Shown here in pieces: positions 1-7,987 of a stretch of 64,000 bases of DNA. Made by a program: the position numbers and the translations under genes. Under the pieces are notes generated by a model. The model was not told the DNA's origin. It searched no databases and worked only from the letters and a program-made list of their open reading frames with translations. This stretch comes from Ruminococcus sp. GTDB lineage: Bacteria; Bacillota; Clostridia; Oscillospirales; Ruminococcaceae. The stretch's first letter is position 1; each line of letters opens with the position of its first letter. Location: contig JAJQEI010000045.1 in assembly GCA_021201755.1 (NCBI GenBank), positions 1,298 to 65,297 of the forward strand, read 5' to 3'.

Positions 1-292
1 TTACACAACAGACACCGAATATGACTATGAAGTCAACGCTGAAACCGGTGAAATTGAAAGCAAGGAAATCGATACTTTGTATAGTTCTTCTGATAGTAGC
101 ACAACAAACGTTACAGTTGAATTGGATACAGCAAAAAACACAGTGCTGAAAGATGCAGGTGTGTCCAATTCCAACGTCACGTTTACTAAGGAAAAGCTGG
201 ATCGAGAAAAAGGGACTTGGTATTACGACCTAGAATTTTACACAACAGACACCGAATATGACTATGAAGTCAACGCTGAAACCGGTGAAATT
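1..292 (+). repeat. Exact 55-bp direct repeat (1-55 and 238-292)
   Basis: Bases 1-55 recur without a mismatch at 238-292, a period of 237 bp (79 codons). Both copies encode the same part of a PepSY unit, residues YTTDTEYDYEVNAETGEI. Identity at the DNA level, including third positions, suggests recent unit duplication or gene conversion. Confidence 0.9.
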
Positions 293-544
293 ATCGGTAA
301 AGAAGTCGAGTATATCTTAAGCAACAATGGCGACGATTATATTGGTATTGATGCCGCAAAAGAAATTGTGCTAAAAAATGCTGATATTTCTGCAAATGAC
401 GTAATCTTTACGAAAGCGAAACTTGAGAAAGAAGACGGCATTGTGGTGTATGAAATTGAATTCATCATCGATACTGTGGAATATGAAAACATCGTACAAG
501 CCTCAGATGGTACTATTCTGGAATATGACATTGATCACATCTAG
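1..544 (+). CDS. PepSY-repeat protein, 3' part (5' end outside window)
   Basis: The frame is open from base 2, so the start lies upstream of the window. The visible 180 residues hold the end of one PepSY-like unit and two complete ones of about 79 residues, each with a pattern of A-K-x-x-x-L-K-D/N-A followed by a strand pair ending in VNAETGEI. PepSY domains are usually found in secreted or membrane proteins and are thought to act as inhibitory or binding modules; the partner here is unknown. Bases 1-55 and 238-292 are identical, which points to recent duplication of a repeat unit. The last unit is more diverged. No catalytic domain is visible in this part. The stop TAG at 542-544 is followed by a strong hairpin. 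The PepSY assignment is by sequence pattern and fairly sure; the role is not known. Confidence 0.75.
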   Translation, partial: YTTDTEYDYEVNAETGEIESKEIDTLYSSSDSSTTNVTVELDTAKNTVLKDAGVSNSNVTFTKEKLDREKGTWYYDLEFYTTDTEYDYEVNAETGEIIGKEVEYILSNNGDDYIGIDAAKEIVLKNADISANDVIFTKAKLEKEDGIVVYEIEFIIDTVEYENIVQASDGTILEYDIDHI

Positions 545-577
545 ATGACTATTTTGTGATACGAATGCACACAAATA

Positions 578-612
578 CGTGTAACCCCTTGCAGTTTGCA
601 AGGGGTTACACG
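578..612 (+). terminator. Hairpin terminator after the PepSY gene
   Basis: A perfect 16-bp stem (578-593 with 597-612) encloses a 3-nt loop 34 bases after the stop codon. It lacks a long T run (A/T-rich sequence follows), so it may end transcription from either side. Confidence 0.7.
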
Positions 613-702
613 ATTAATTATTATAACTGAAAATTATAAAGCGATGAAAATCAAACATATCTAATCGCTCCTAAGTGACTTATCTTTATATAGTTGTAGT
701 TG

Positions 703-2338
703 TCAACTTTGATTTTCTCGTGCAATCAACATTTCATCGGAATACATTTTTCGTAGCTTTGGCTTCTCGATTTTGCCTGTGGCATTGCGTGGTACATTTG
801 CCAAAATAATTTTTCGTGGTCGTTTATAGCGGGGAAGTGCTTGACAAAATTCCATAATTTCTTCTTCAGTACATTCTATGCCTTGCTTCAACTCCACAAT
901 TGCCGCAGCAATTTCGCCTAAACGATGATCTGGCAATCCAATGACTGCTACATCTTTAATTTTCTCGTATTTACTGATAAAATTTTCTACCTCTACCGGA
1001 TAAATGTTTTCACCGCCACTGATGACCACATCTTTTTTTCGATCAACTAAGAAATAAAACCCATCTGTATCTTGGCATGCCATATCGCCCGTATACAGCT
1101 ATCCATTGTGTAATACCTCAGTAGTTGCTTCAGGGTTGCGGTAATAACATTTCATTACAGATGGTCCTTTAACAGCCAGTTCACCAATCTCATCTTGCGA
1201 GACGCACTCTCCATGTTCATCAACAATTTTCACTTCCCAGCCGTATCCAAGAATGCCAATTGCGCCAATTTTTTGAATATTTTCTACGCCCAAATGCACG
1301 CATCCAGGTCCTAGCGATTCGCTTAACCCGTAATTGGTATCATAGAGGTGATGTGGGAAATAAGTTTTCCATCGGCGAATGAGACTCTGTGGTACAGGCT
1401 GCGCACCGATGTGCATTAGTCGCCATTGATTAAGTTGATAATTCTCCAGCTTTACGTTGCCATTGTCTAACGCCTCTAAAATATCGAGTGCCCATGGTAC
1501 AAGTAACCAGACAATAGTGCATTTTTTCTTAGAAATTGTTTGCAAAATCGTTTCTGGATTAACACCCTTCAGTAGAACTGCTTTTCCACCAGTGAGCAAG
1601 CTGCCAAACCAATGCATTTTTGCTCCAGTGTGGTAAAGTGGAGGAATACAGAGAAAAACATCATCTTTTGTTTGTCCGTAATGATTTTGTTCTACTTGAC
1701 AAGCGTGCATCAGGCTGCGATGATTATGTAAAATTGCCTTTGGAAATCCGGTTGTACCAGAAGAAAAATAGATTGCTGCATCGTCGTCATCGGAAATTTC
1801 TACGCCTGGGGAAACGCTAGCACAGTTTGAGGTCAATTGATCATAATCTTCTGCAAAGGATGGGCAATTCTCACCTGTATAAAATAGGATACGATTTTTT
1901 TGAAATCACTTCTGCAATGGATTCAATTCGTCCGATAAACTCGGGACCGAACACTAATACATCAATCTCTGCCAAATTTAGGCAATACTGAATTTCTTCA
2001 GCACTATACCGAAAGTTTAAAGGCACTGCTAGTGCGCCAGTTTTCAGAATGCCGAAATAAATAGGAAGCCACTCTAGACAATTCATCAGTAGTATTCCGA
2101 CTTTGTCACCTTTCTTAACTCCACGACTAATTAAAAGCTGAGCAAATCGATTGGCTTTTTCATTAAAGACGTGCCAAGTGATTTCTCGCCGATACCAAAA
2201 AGACGAAGTTGGCTGAATGAGTTCATAATCTTTCCATAACATTCGTCTTGTTTCCTGTACCTGTGGATTTACTTCCACAAGACATACATTGTTTCCATAT
2301 TTTTTTGCATTATTTTCTAAAAGTTCTGTTATTGGCAT
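703..2338 (-). pseudogene. AMP-forming acyl-CoA synthetase/ligase, broken by a frameshift and an amber codon
   Basis: Three pieces together make one ANL-superfamily ligase of about 544 residues, which would activate a carboxylic acid to its CoA thioester. The middle piece has the P-loop-like motif YFSSGTTGFPKA; the last piece has the hinge and C-terminal motif GFYFLVDRKKDVVISGGENI. Two lesions are visible. First, the frame shifts in a run of seven A (minus strand, 1895-1901); six A would join the ISK... and ...YTGE parts. Second, an in-frame TAG at 1099-1101 stands where the family has a conserved Trp (HNG-W-LYTGD), explained by TGG to TAG. The gene follows iorB with the same polarity; ior genes next to an acid-CoA ligase fit fermentation of aromatic amino acids to aryl-acetates. 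The substrate cannot be read from the sequence. Two independent lesions make a true pseudogene likely. Confidence 0.85.
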
Positions 2339-2363
2339 TTTCTATTCTCCATTCACGATAGGT

Positions 2364-2939
2364 TTACGCATGAAATCGATATCCCAATTGGAATGCATTT
2401 TGATTTAGATTTACGGTTTTCGATGGAACAGTATCGGCAATTACTTCCAGTCAATTGTCTTCTGAAAAATTCATATGCTGTGCTGCAACGCCTAAAATAA
2501 TTGTATTGAATACTCGTGTATTGCCAAGCTTTAAAGCTTCCGCCATTGCATCGATAGCAAGTACTCTGTATGATTGCCGCAAATGTGCAATAATATGTTC
2601 TGGATATGTTGATGCACCAATCACTACACTCATTGGATCGATTCGCATATCATTCACAATAATTGCACCACTTGGTTTTAAAAAATGTGCATATCGCATG
2701 GCCTCCAATCGCTCGAAAGCAATTAAAATATCGGTCTGTCCTTCTTCTACAATTGGTTCTGTAACGCATTCGCCATAGCGTACAAATGTGACGACGCTTC
2801 CACCACGCTGTGCCATACCATGTACTTCAGACAATTTCACATCATATCCGCTTGTCATGGCGATAGCACCAAGAATGCGACTAGTTAATAGTGTACCTTG
2901 TCCGCCTACGCCAACAATCATAATATTTTTATTCGCCAT
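2364..2939 (-). pseudogene. iorB: Indolepyruvate ferredoxin oxidoreductase beta subunit, interrupted by in-frame TGA
   Basis: The N-terminal 162 residues match the gamma domain of 2-oxoacid oxidoreductases (GVGGQGTLLTSRILG near residue 10, EVHGMAQRGGSV near 38). The frame meets TGA at 2451-2453, then continues without a break as LEVIADTVPSK...NAFQLGYRFHA to TAA at 2364-2366. That tail matches the expected family C-terminus and gives the usual length of about 191 residues. The stop sits before LEV, where a Trp is likely, so TGG to TGA is the simplest cause. The product would pair with IorA to oxidise aryl-pyruvates with ferredoxin as acceptor. Its start overlaps the iorA end by 11 bases, the expected coupled arrangement. 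Loss of the last 30 residues might be tolerated, but IorA is broken too. Confidence 0.85.
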
Positions 2940-4680
2940 CCTTTCGAGGAATCAGCTCAATTGCTCCGAATTTGCACCGCTTTTCACAAAGCTGACAGCC
3001 ATTGCACATACCAGCATCTATCAACGGAATACCATCTGTACCTTTTCGCATTGCTGGACATCCTGGTATGAGACACTGCCCACATTTTTTACAGCTGTCT
3101 GCATGGATCATACATTTACCCTTTGGTACGAACGTTTTTAAAAGTGCGCAGGGTGACTTTGTGATAATTACTGACAAGGCATCTCGTTGCGTTTCACGTA
3201 TGAGAAGCTGTTCTAATCCATTAATATCAAAAGCGTCGATTTCATATGTGTGTTCTATTCCCATTGCTTGACATAAATGTAAAATATTGATTGCATAGGT
3301 TGGCTCTCTCTATAATGTTTTACTGGTAGCTACATGATCTTGATGACCAGTCATGCCCGTAGTTGAGTTGTCTAAAATGATAACTGTACCTGTTGTCTTG
3401 TTATAGACCATGTTCATTAGCGAATTAACACCAGTATGTAAAAATGTGGAATCGCCAATCAATGCTACCCAATTTTTCACATAATCTTTTCCTTTTGCCT
3501 TTTCAATGCCATGCAATGTTGAAATGCTCGCACCCATGCAGACGTTAAAGTAAACTACATTTAACGGTGCAACTGCACCTAGCGTATAACAGCCAATATC
3601 ACCAGCACCATGTAGTTTTAATTTCTTCAAAATGCTGAATACGCTGCGATGTGGACATCCAGGACAGAGAATCGGTGGACGTTGTGGTACAGATTCCGGT
3701 TTTGGCAGTTCGAGGTTATCGTGTAAAATTGCTTTTCGCAACATATTTGCACTGTATTCGCCCTGTATCGTAAAAATTTCCTTCCCAATAACAGAAATTC
3801 CTCACGCACGAACTTGTTCTTCAATTACAGGCTCTAATTCCTCTACCACATAAAGTGTATTTACTTGAGAAGCAAACTGTTTGATTAATTTTTTTGGAAG
3901 AGGATGTACTAAACCTAGTTTCAGTACCGATGCGTCTGGCAAAGCTTCTCGAACATATTGATAGGGAATACCGCTCGTAATAACGTCAATTTCTTTGCTG
4001 CGATATTCGATACGGTTTATATTGAAATTACACGCATCCTCTGCCATTCGACGCAGACGCTGTTCTACAATAATATGTCTTTTTTGTGCGTTTGCTGGCA
4101 TAAGGACATTTTTTTCAATGTTTTTAACATATGGTTTATTTGGTATTTCTGTTCGCTCTTCCAAATGTACGACGCTTTGCGAATGAGATAAGCGTGTTGT
4201 GGTACGAACAATCACCGGCGTGTCGTATTGTTCGCTATATTCGAAAGCAAGTTTTGTATAAACTCTGGCTTCTTCACTATCTGAGGGCTCTAACACAGAT
4301 ACCATAGCAGCTCTTGCGACCATTCGTGTATCTTGTTCATTCTGTGAACTGTAGATTCCAGGGTCGTCTGCTGCTACTAGCACCAATCCGCCGTTTACGC
4401 CGGCATAAGAAATGGAATAAAGTGGATCTGACGCTACATTAACGCCAACCAACTTCATGGACGCCATTGTTCTGACGCCGACAATTGATGCACCGATTGC
4501 TACCTCCATAGCGACTTTTTCATTCGGAGACCATTCCGCATAAATCTCCGGATATTTGGCGATATATTCACTGATTTCCGTACTAGGTGTACCCGGATAT
4601 GCAGCTGAAACCTTTACACCTGCTTCATATGCACTCTGTGCAATTGCAGCATTTCCAAGCATAATTTTTTTATTTTCCAA
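2929..4680 (-). pseudogene. iorA: Indolepyruvate ferredoxin oxidoreductase alpha subunit, interrupted by in-frame TGA and TAG
   Basis: Read through two stops, this is a single frame of 583 residues, the normal length for IorA. In order: pyrimidine-binding domain (SAAYPGTPSTE near residue 28), TPP-binding domain (CPGCPHRSVF, then GDSTFLHTGVNSLMNMVYN and TGHQDH), and a C-terminal 2x[4Fe-4S] ferredoxin domain (CKKCGQCLIPGCP and CNGCQLCEKRC). TGA at 3802-3804 interrupts VRA-x-GISVIGK, and TAG at 3310-3312 interrupts TSKTL-x-REPT. Both are one transition from a sense codon (Trp or Arg; Gln). No frameshift is present, so decay looks recent. The start is a TTG at 4678-4680 with a weak site (GAAGG). 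The enzyme would oxidatively decarboxylate indole-, phenyl- or hydroxyphenyl-pyruvate to the aryl-acetyl-CoA. Confidence 0.88.
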
Positions 4681-4766
4681 TCAAGTACCTTCTTTCTGAT
4701 ATGCTTTTTCTAATGGGTCTTCTAAAACCGAACAAACGATTTTTAAAGTATTCCAAATATAAAGTA

Positions 4767-4807
4767 AAAAGGAGATGCTGAATATTTGATACATAGCCTC
4801 TCCTTTT
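4767..4807 (-). terminator. Terminator after ydbC
   Basis: Inverted repeat with 9 paired bases (4767-4775 with 4799-4807), extended by an AGC/GCT pair beyond one mismatch. On the minus strand the stem runs into a T-rich stretch. It lies between the ydbC stop and the iorA start, so iorA probably has its own promoter. Confidence 0.65.
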
Positions 4808-4957
4808 ATTATACTACATTTTTTTGACTTATCACAAGAGTATTGCGAATGAAATTTTTATTTTGTTAATTTTGTACAAAACACGTTTATCAGATTATAC
4901 GATATTGCCGAAAAATCTGCAAAAAAATTTATTGCTCATACCATCTATTTATCTACT

Positions 4958-5191
4958 TTATTCAAATGAGTCGAAATCGATGGTGTTCAATAGATCCTTG
5001 AGTGCAGCCATTTCATCTGCTGTTAAGGTAATACCTTTGCCCATTCTACTGTGATCCGGTGCCCAATCTCGAATGTCATACTTTGGTTCTCGCTCATTCC
5101 AGCTAATCAAATTAACCTCTTTGCTCCAACCTCTTGCGTCTTCTCTTAAATCACCCAGATGTTCCGTGATTTCATATTTTAGCTCTGCCAT
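4958..5191 (-). CDS. ydbC: YdbC-family PC4-like single-stranded-DNA-binding protein
   Basis: A 77-residue protein with the family signature RGWSKEVNLISWN (about residues 20-32) and REPKYDIRDWAPDH (about 34-47), followed by GKGITLTADE. This family is the bacterial counterpart of the eukaryotic transcription coactivator PC4 and folds as a small dimeric ssDNA-binding protein; its role in clostridia is not settled. The length matches the family. The start is set by AGAAGGAGCC upstream. It has its own promoter (5291-5319) and a terminator after it, so it is a single-gene unit. Recognition is confident; function is by family only. Confidence 0.88.
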   Translation of the reverse strand: MAELKYEITEHLGDLREDARGWSKEVNLISWNEREPKYDIRDWAPDHSRMGKGITLTADEMAALKDLLNTIDFDSFE

Positions 5192-5290
5192 AGTTAATCG
5201 GCTCCTTCTAAATGAAATTTCTGCAAGCGCACAACAACCGAATGTGAATACTGTTGATATTCTTATTTAGTTTAGACGCTGCTTTTAAAC

Positions 5291-5319
5291 ATTATACTAA
5301 ACCAATTTGAAAAATGCAA
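5291..5319 (-). promoter_or_regulatory. Sigma-A-type promoter of ydbC
   Basis: On the minus strand, TTGCAT (5314-5319) and TATAAT (5291-5296) are separated by exactly 17 bases, about 100 bases before the ydbC start. Confidence 0.75.
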
Positions 5320-5392
5320 CTGCAAAAAAGAAATTTTTTCATAAATTGGTGATTTCACTAAAATTATTAAGATTATTTCAAGCCTCATATTC

Positions 5393-5398
5393 TATAAT
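5393..5398 (+). promoter_or_regulatory. Possible -10 element upstream of the VTC-domain gene
   Basis: TATAAT at 5393-5398 with no good -35 box 17 bases upstream. It would give a leader of about 140 bases containing the small reading frame at 5515-5589. Confidence 0.4.
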
Positions 5399-5514
5399 GA
5401 CAACAGAAACGAAGAGAGAAGCATAAAATTCTAATAACTTTATCTGAATGTTGGATATTGCAATTGGATATGTTTCTCCATCAAAATCTCTATATTCAAT
5501 GAAAGGAGGAACCC

Positions 5515-5589
5515 ATGCCGGAAAATACTGGCTGGGGGAGCTTATGCCGATACAAACTTTCGCAAGAAAAGAAATCAAGTTTCTTTTGA
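5515..5589 (+). CDS. Possible 24-codon leader frame overlapping the VTC gene start
   Basis: ATG at 5515 sits 5 bases after AAGGAGG (5503-5509), by far the best ribosome site in this region. Its frame codes for only 24 residues and stops at 5587-5589, inside and out of frame with the VTC-domain gene, whose best start is 5544. It could be a leader that couples translation, or a sign that the annotated gene start has suffered an indel. There is no coding evidence other than the ribosome site. Confidence 0.3.
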   Translation: MPENTGWGSLCRYKLSQEKKSSFF

Positions 5590-6269
5590 CTGCTCAACAA
5601 TATCAATCATTTTTGCCACTATTGAAGCAGTATATGAATCCGGATAAGTTCTGCGTAGATGGCAAGGAGTATGGGATTTATAACATCTATTACGATACAC
5701 CGGACGATTTTTTGATTCGGGAATCGCTTTCTAAACCATATTACAAGGAAAAGATTCGTTTACGAAGTTATCTTTCGCCCACAAACCCTGATGATACAGT
5801 TTTTCTGGAAATCAAAAAGAAGATCGGTGGTATTGTCAATAAGCGTCGTGTAACACTAACGCTGGCACAAGCAGATAATTATATGCTACATGGTATTCAT
5901 CCGAATTTGGGAAATACTTATATTCAAGAACAAGTTTTGGATGAAATTGATGATTTTCGTAAACGCTATGATGTATCTCCCAAAGAATACATCAGCTATC
6001 AGCGTGCCGCTTATTTCGGCAAGGACGATAAGGACTTTCGTTTAACTTTCGATCGTGCCTTAACTGCAAGGAGGAGTGACGTTTCGTTATCTCAAGAAAA
6101 TTATGGAACGTTGCTTATCCCAGAAGATTTCAGATTGATGGAAGTAAAAATTGCTGATTCTATGCCTATGTGGCTGGCAGAACAACTGGCACAGCTTCAT
6201 GTTTACAAAACCAGTTTTTCAAAATATGGGCGTGCATACCAAATGTATGCACAAAGCCAGCAAAAATGA
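5544..6269 (+). CDS. VTC-domain (polyphosphate-polymerase-like) protein
   Basis: The 241-residue product matches the VTC domain, the tunnel-fold domain of the eukaryotic polyphosphate polymerase. It begins with the basic strand FARKEIKFLLT, then YGIYNIYYDTPDD, KEKIRLRSYL, FLEIKKKIGGIVNKRRV, YISYQRAAYF, LRLTFDR-like FRLTFDRALTARR and LMEVKIADSMPMWL. These alternating basic and acidic strands line the nucleotide/phosphate tunnel in the family. The start at 5544 is chosen because family members begin a few residues before FARKEIKF; the frame is open further upstream to an ATG at 5448, but that stretch is not family-like. It is followed 43 bases later by a DUF4956 membrane protein, a common partner of bacterial VTC-domain proteins. 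The bacterial function is unproven. Confidence 0.8.
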   Translation: MPIQTFARKEIKFLLTAQQYQSFLPLLKQYMNPDKFCVDGKEYGIYNIYYDTPDDFLIRESLSKPYYKEKIRLRSYLSPTNPDDTVFLEIKKKIGGIVNKRRVTLTLAQADNYMLHGIHPNLGNTYIQEQVLDEIDDFRKRYDVSPKEYISYQRAAYFGKDDKDFRLTFDRALTARRSDVSLSQENYGTLLIPEDFRLMEVKIADSMPMWLAEQLAQLHVYKTSFSKYGRAYQMYAQSQQK

Positions 6270-6312
6270 GCACAACCACAAATTCAAGTCGAAAAAAGGA
6301 GACGTTACGATT

Positions 6313-7074
6313 ATGCTTGACGCACTTACCTCAAAAATTTCTGCATTAACCACAACTGCTACGGATGCAGTAGATACTGTAATGACAGATTATTCCAACT
6401 ATACCCACGCCGGTGCAGAGGATATGCTCCGTGCATTATGCCTAGGCGTTGTCATCGAATTTCTAATTAGCCTTGTTTATATTTTAACGCATCGCAAAGG
6501 TGGATATTCTCAAAGCTATGTACTGACTGTATTGATGTTGCCACCAATTGTTGCAATTGTATTGGTCATGATCAACTCGACCGCAAGTGCACTGAGTTTG
6601 GCAGGTGTATTCACACTTTGTCGATATCGTACTGTGCCAGCCGACCCGAAGGATGTCACATACGTATTCTTTGCAATGGCAGCCGGTGTAATTTGTGGTA
6701 TCAGTGAACAAGAGTATTGGTGGTCTGTATTTGTGTTCTTTGCTGTAATTGCAGCAGTACTCATCATTGTTGAATTTTCCAATTATGGCAGATGTAAATC
6801 TAGTACAATGACTTTGAAGATTACCATTCCGGAAAATCTGAATTATGCAGGTTTATTTGATGATACACTGACAAAAAATACAACTGCATGGAAATTAAAG
6901 CGGGTGAAGACAACCAGCTATGGCTCTTTGTTTGAACTAGTTTATGTGATTCAAATGAAAGACAATGTAGATCAAAAACAGTTTATTGATGATTTACGAA
7001 AGTTGAATGGAAACTTGACAGTTATCTTGTCGCTTTTCCGCTATGAAGATATGGTGTTTGATACAAAGGATTAA
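6313..7074 (+). CDS. DUF4956 membrane protein, partner of the VTC-domain protein
   Basis: A 253-residue protein with an N-terminal soluble stretch, about four transmembrane helices (roughly residues 40-60, 70-88, 115-135 and 138-158) and a cytoplasmic C-terminal domain of about 85 residues. The segment LAGVFTLCRYRTVPADPKD between helices is typical of DUF4956. The start at ATG 6313 follows AAAGGAG; an upstream in-frame ATG at 6151 lies deep in the preceding gene and is rejected. It is cotranscribed with the VTC-domain gene and followed by a strong terminator, so the two form a unit. It probably provides a membrane platform for the VTC protein; the activity is not known. Confidence 0.78.
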   Translation: MLDALTSKISALTTTATDAVDTVMTDYSNYTHAGAEDMLRALCLGVVIEFLISLVYILTHRKGGYSQSYVLTVLMLPPIVAIVLVMINSTASALSLAGVFTLCRYRTVPADPKDVTYVFFAMAAGVICGISEQEYWWSVFVFFAVIAAVLIIVEFSNYGRCKSSTMTLKITIPENLNYAGLFDDTLTKNTTAWKLKRVKTTSYGSLFELVYVIQMKDNVDQKQFIDDLRKLNGNLTVILSLFRYEDMVFDTKD

Positions 7075-7126
7075 TTTCTTTCAAAAACAAATATTAGTCA
7101 CGAATCATTTAAATTTTTGCTAATTT

Positions 7127-7168
7127 ATATAAAGAAAAGTCACGTTTTTTCGTGGCTTTTCTTTATAT
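7127..7168 (+). terminator. Terminator of the VTC/DUF4956 unit
   Basis: A long stem (7127-7144 with 7151-7168, one G-U pair) has a T6 loop and runs into TATATAT. It lies about 50 bases after the stop codon. Confidence 0.8.
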
Positions 7169-7202
7169 ATCAAAAACCTTATAAGGCATTTATATAAATC
7201 GC

Positions 7203-7236
7203 TTGACAAATTATTGATGAGATGATATAATATAAT
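7203..7236 (+). promoter_or_regulatory. Consensus sigma-A promoter for the RHH protein and clpB
   Basis: TTGACA at 7203-7208 and TATAAT at 7226-7231 are exactly 17 bases apart; a second TATAAT overlaps at 7231-7236. No CIRCE (HrcA) inverted repeat or CtsR heptads were seen around it. Confidence 0.88.
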
Positions 7237-7262
7237 CAGACGAAACAGGAAGGAGTGAATAT

Positions 7263-7934
7263 ATGAAACGCAGTATGTATAGTTTGATTTTAACAGATGA
7301 TATCATTCAAGCGATTGACTGCTTGGCGTCTAAACAGGGGACGAGCCGCTCAAATTATATTAATCAGATTTTAGCGAACCACATCTGTTTTGTTACACCA
7401 GAACAACGAATGCAACAATTCTTTACTTGTCTAATTGATCAAATGGAACGTATGCAAGGCATATTTCGCATTCAAGAACAAGGTTCAAATGCTATCTTAT
7501 CGATTTTTGGCACAGTGCAATACAGATACCGTCCGAATATTCGTTATCAGATAGAACTTATTCGTGAAATGCAAAATGAAATTGTGGGGCAATTGAAAAT
7601 CTCTTGTCGTACGCAAAGCAAAACGCTTTTATCTGCTATGAATGATTTTTTTCAATTTTGGATACAACTAGAACAGAGAGAAGACCCTACTGATATGCGT
7701 GTGGAAGAATTGTACACTGTAAGAAACGGACGAATGACACGTCTTATGCTTCAGCGTGGTATGACTGATGACACTGTACTTGGTGAAGCAGTAGGAGCGT
7801 ATATCCAAATGTTTCATAGTATACTTCAATCTTATTTTATCGGTTTACAAAATGAAATTCCAGACTTTATTTTACGTCATACATTGACGATGCAGTACCG
7901 TGCAATGCTGTCACAACAAATACAGCATTTGTAG
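7263..7934 (+). CDS. Ribbon-helix-helix domain protein of unknown function, upstream of clpB
   Basis: A 223-residue protein. The first 40 residues look like a CopG/MetJ-type ribbon-helix-helix: the strand MYSLILTDDII, then helix QAIDCLASKQG, the turn TSRSN and helix YINQILANH. The rest is predicted helical with no recognised domain, rich in Gln, Met and Phe, and may be an effector or dimerisation part. The start is fixed by AGGAAGGAG seven bases before the ATG, directly behind a consensus promoter. clpB follows after 53 bases with no terminator between them, so the two are probably cotranscribed. A regulator of clpB or of the stress response is a reasonable guess, not shown. The RHH call rests on pattern only. 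Confidence 0.6.
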   Translation: MKRSMYSLILTDDIIQAIDCLASKQGTSRSNYINQILANHICFVTPEQRMQQFFTCLIDQMERMQGIFRIQEQGSNAILSIFGTVQYRYRPNIRYQIELIREMQNEIVGQLKISCRTQSKTLLSAMNDFFQFWIQLEQREDPTDMRVEELYTVRNGRMTRLMLQRGMTDDTVLGEAVGAYIQMFHSILQSYFIGLQNEIPDFILRHTLTMQYRAMLSQQIQHL

Positions 7935-7987
7935 TCAGTACATACAAATGAAAATAAAAACAATAAATTTACGAGGAGGATTATTTT

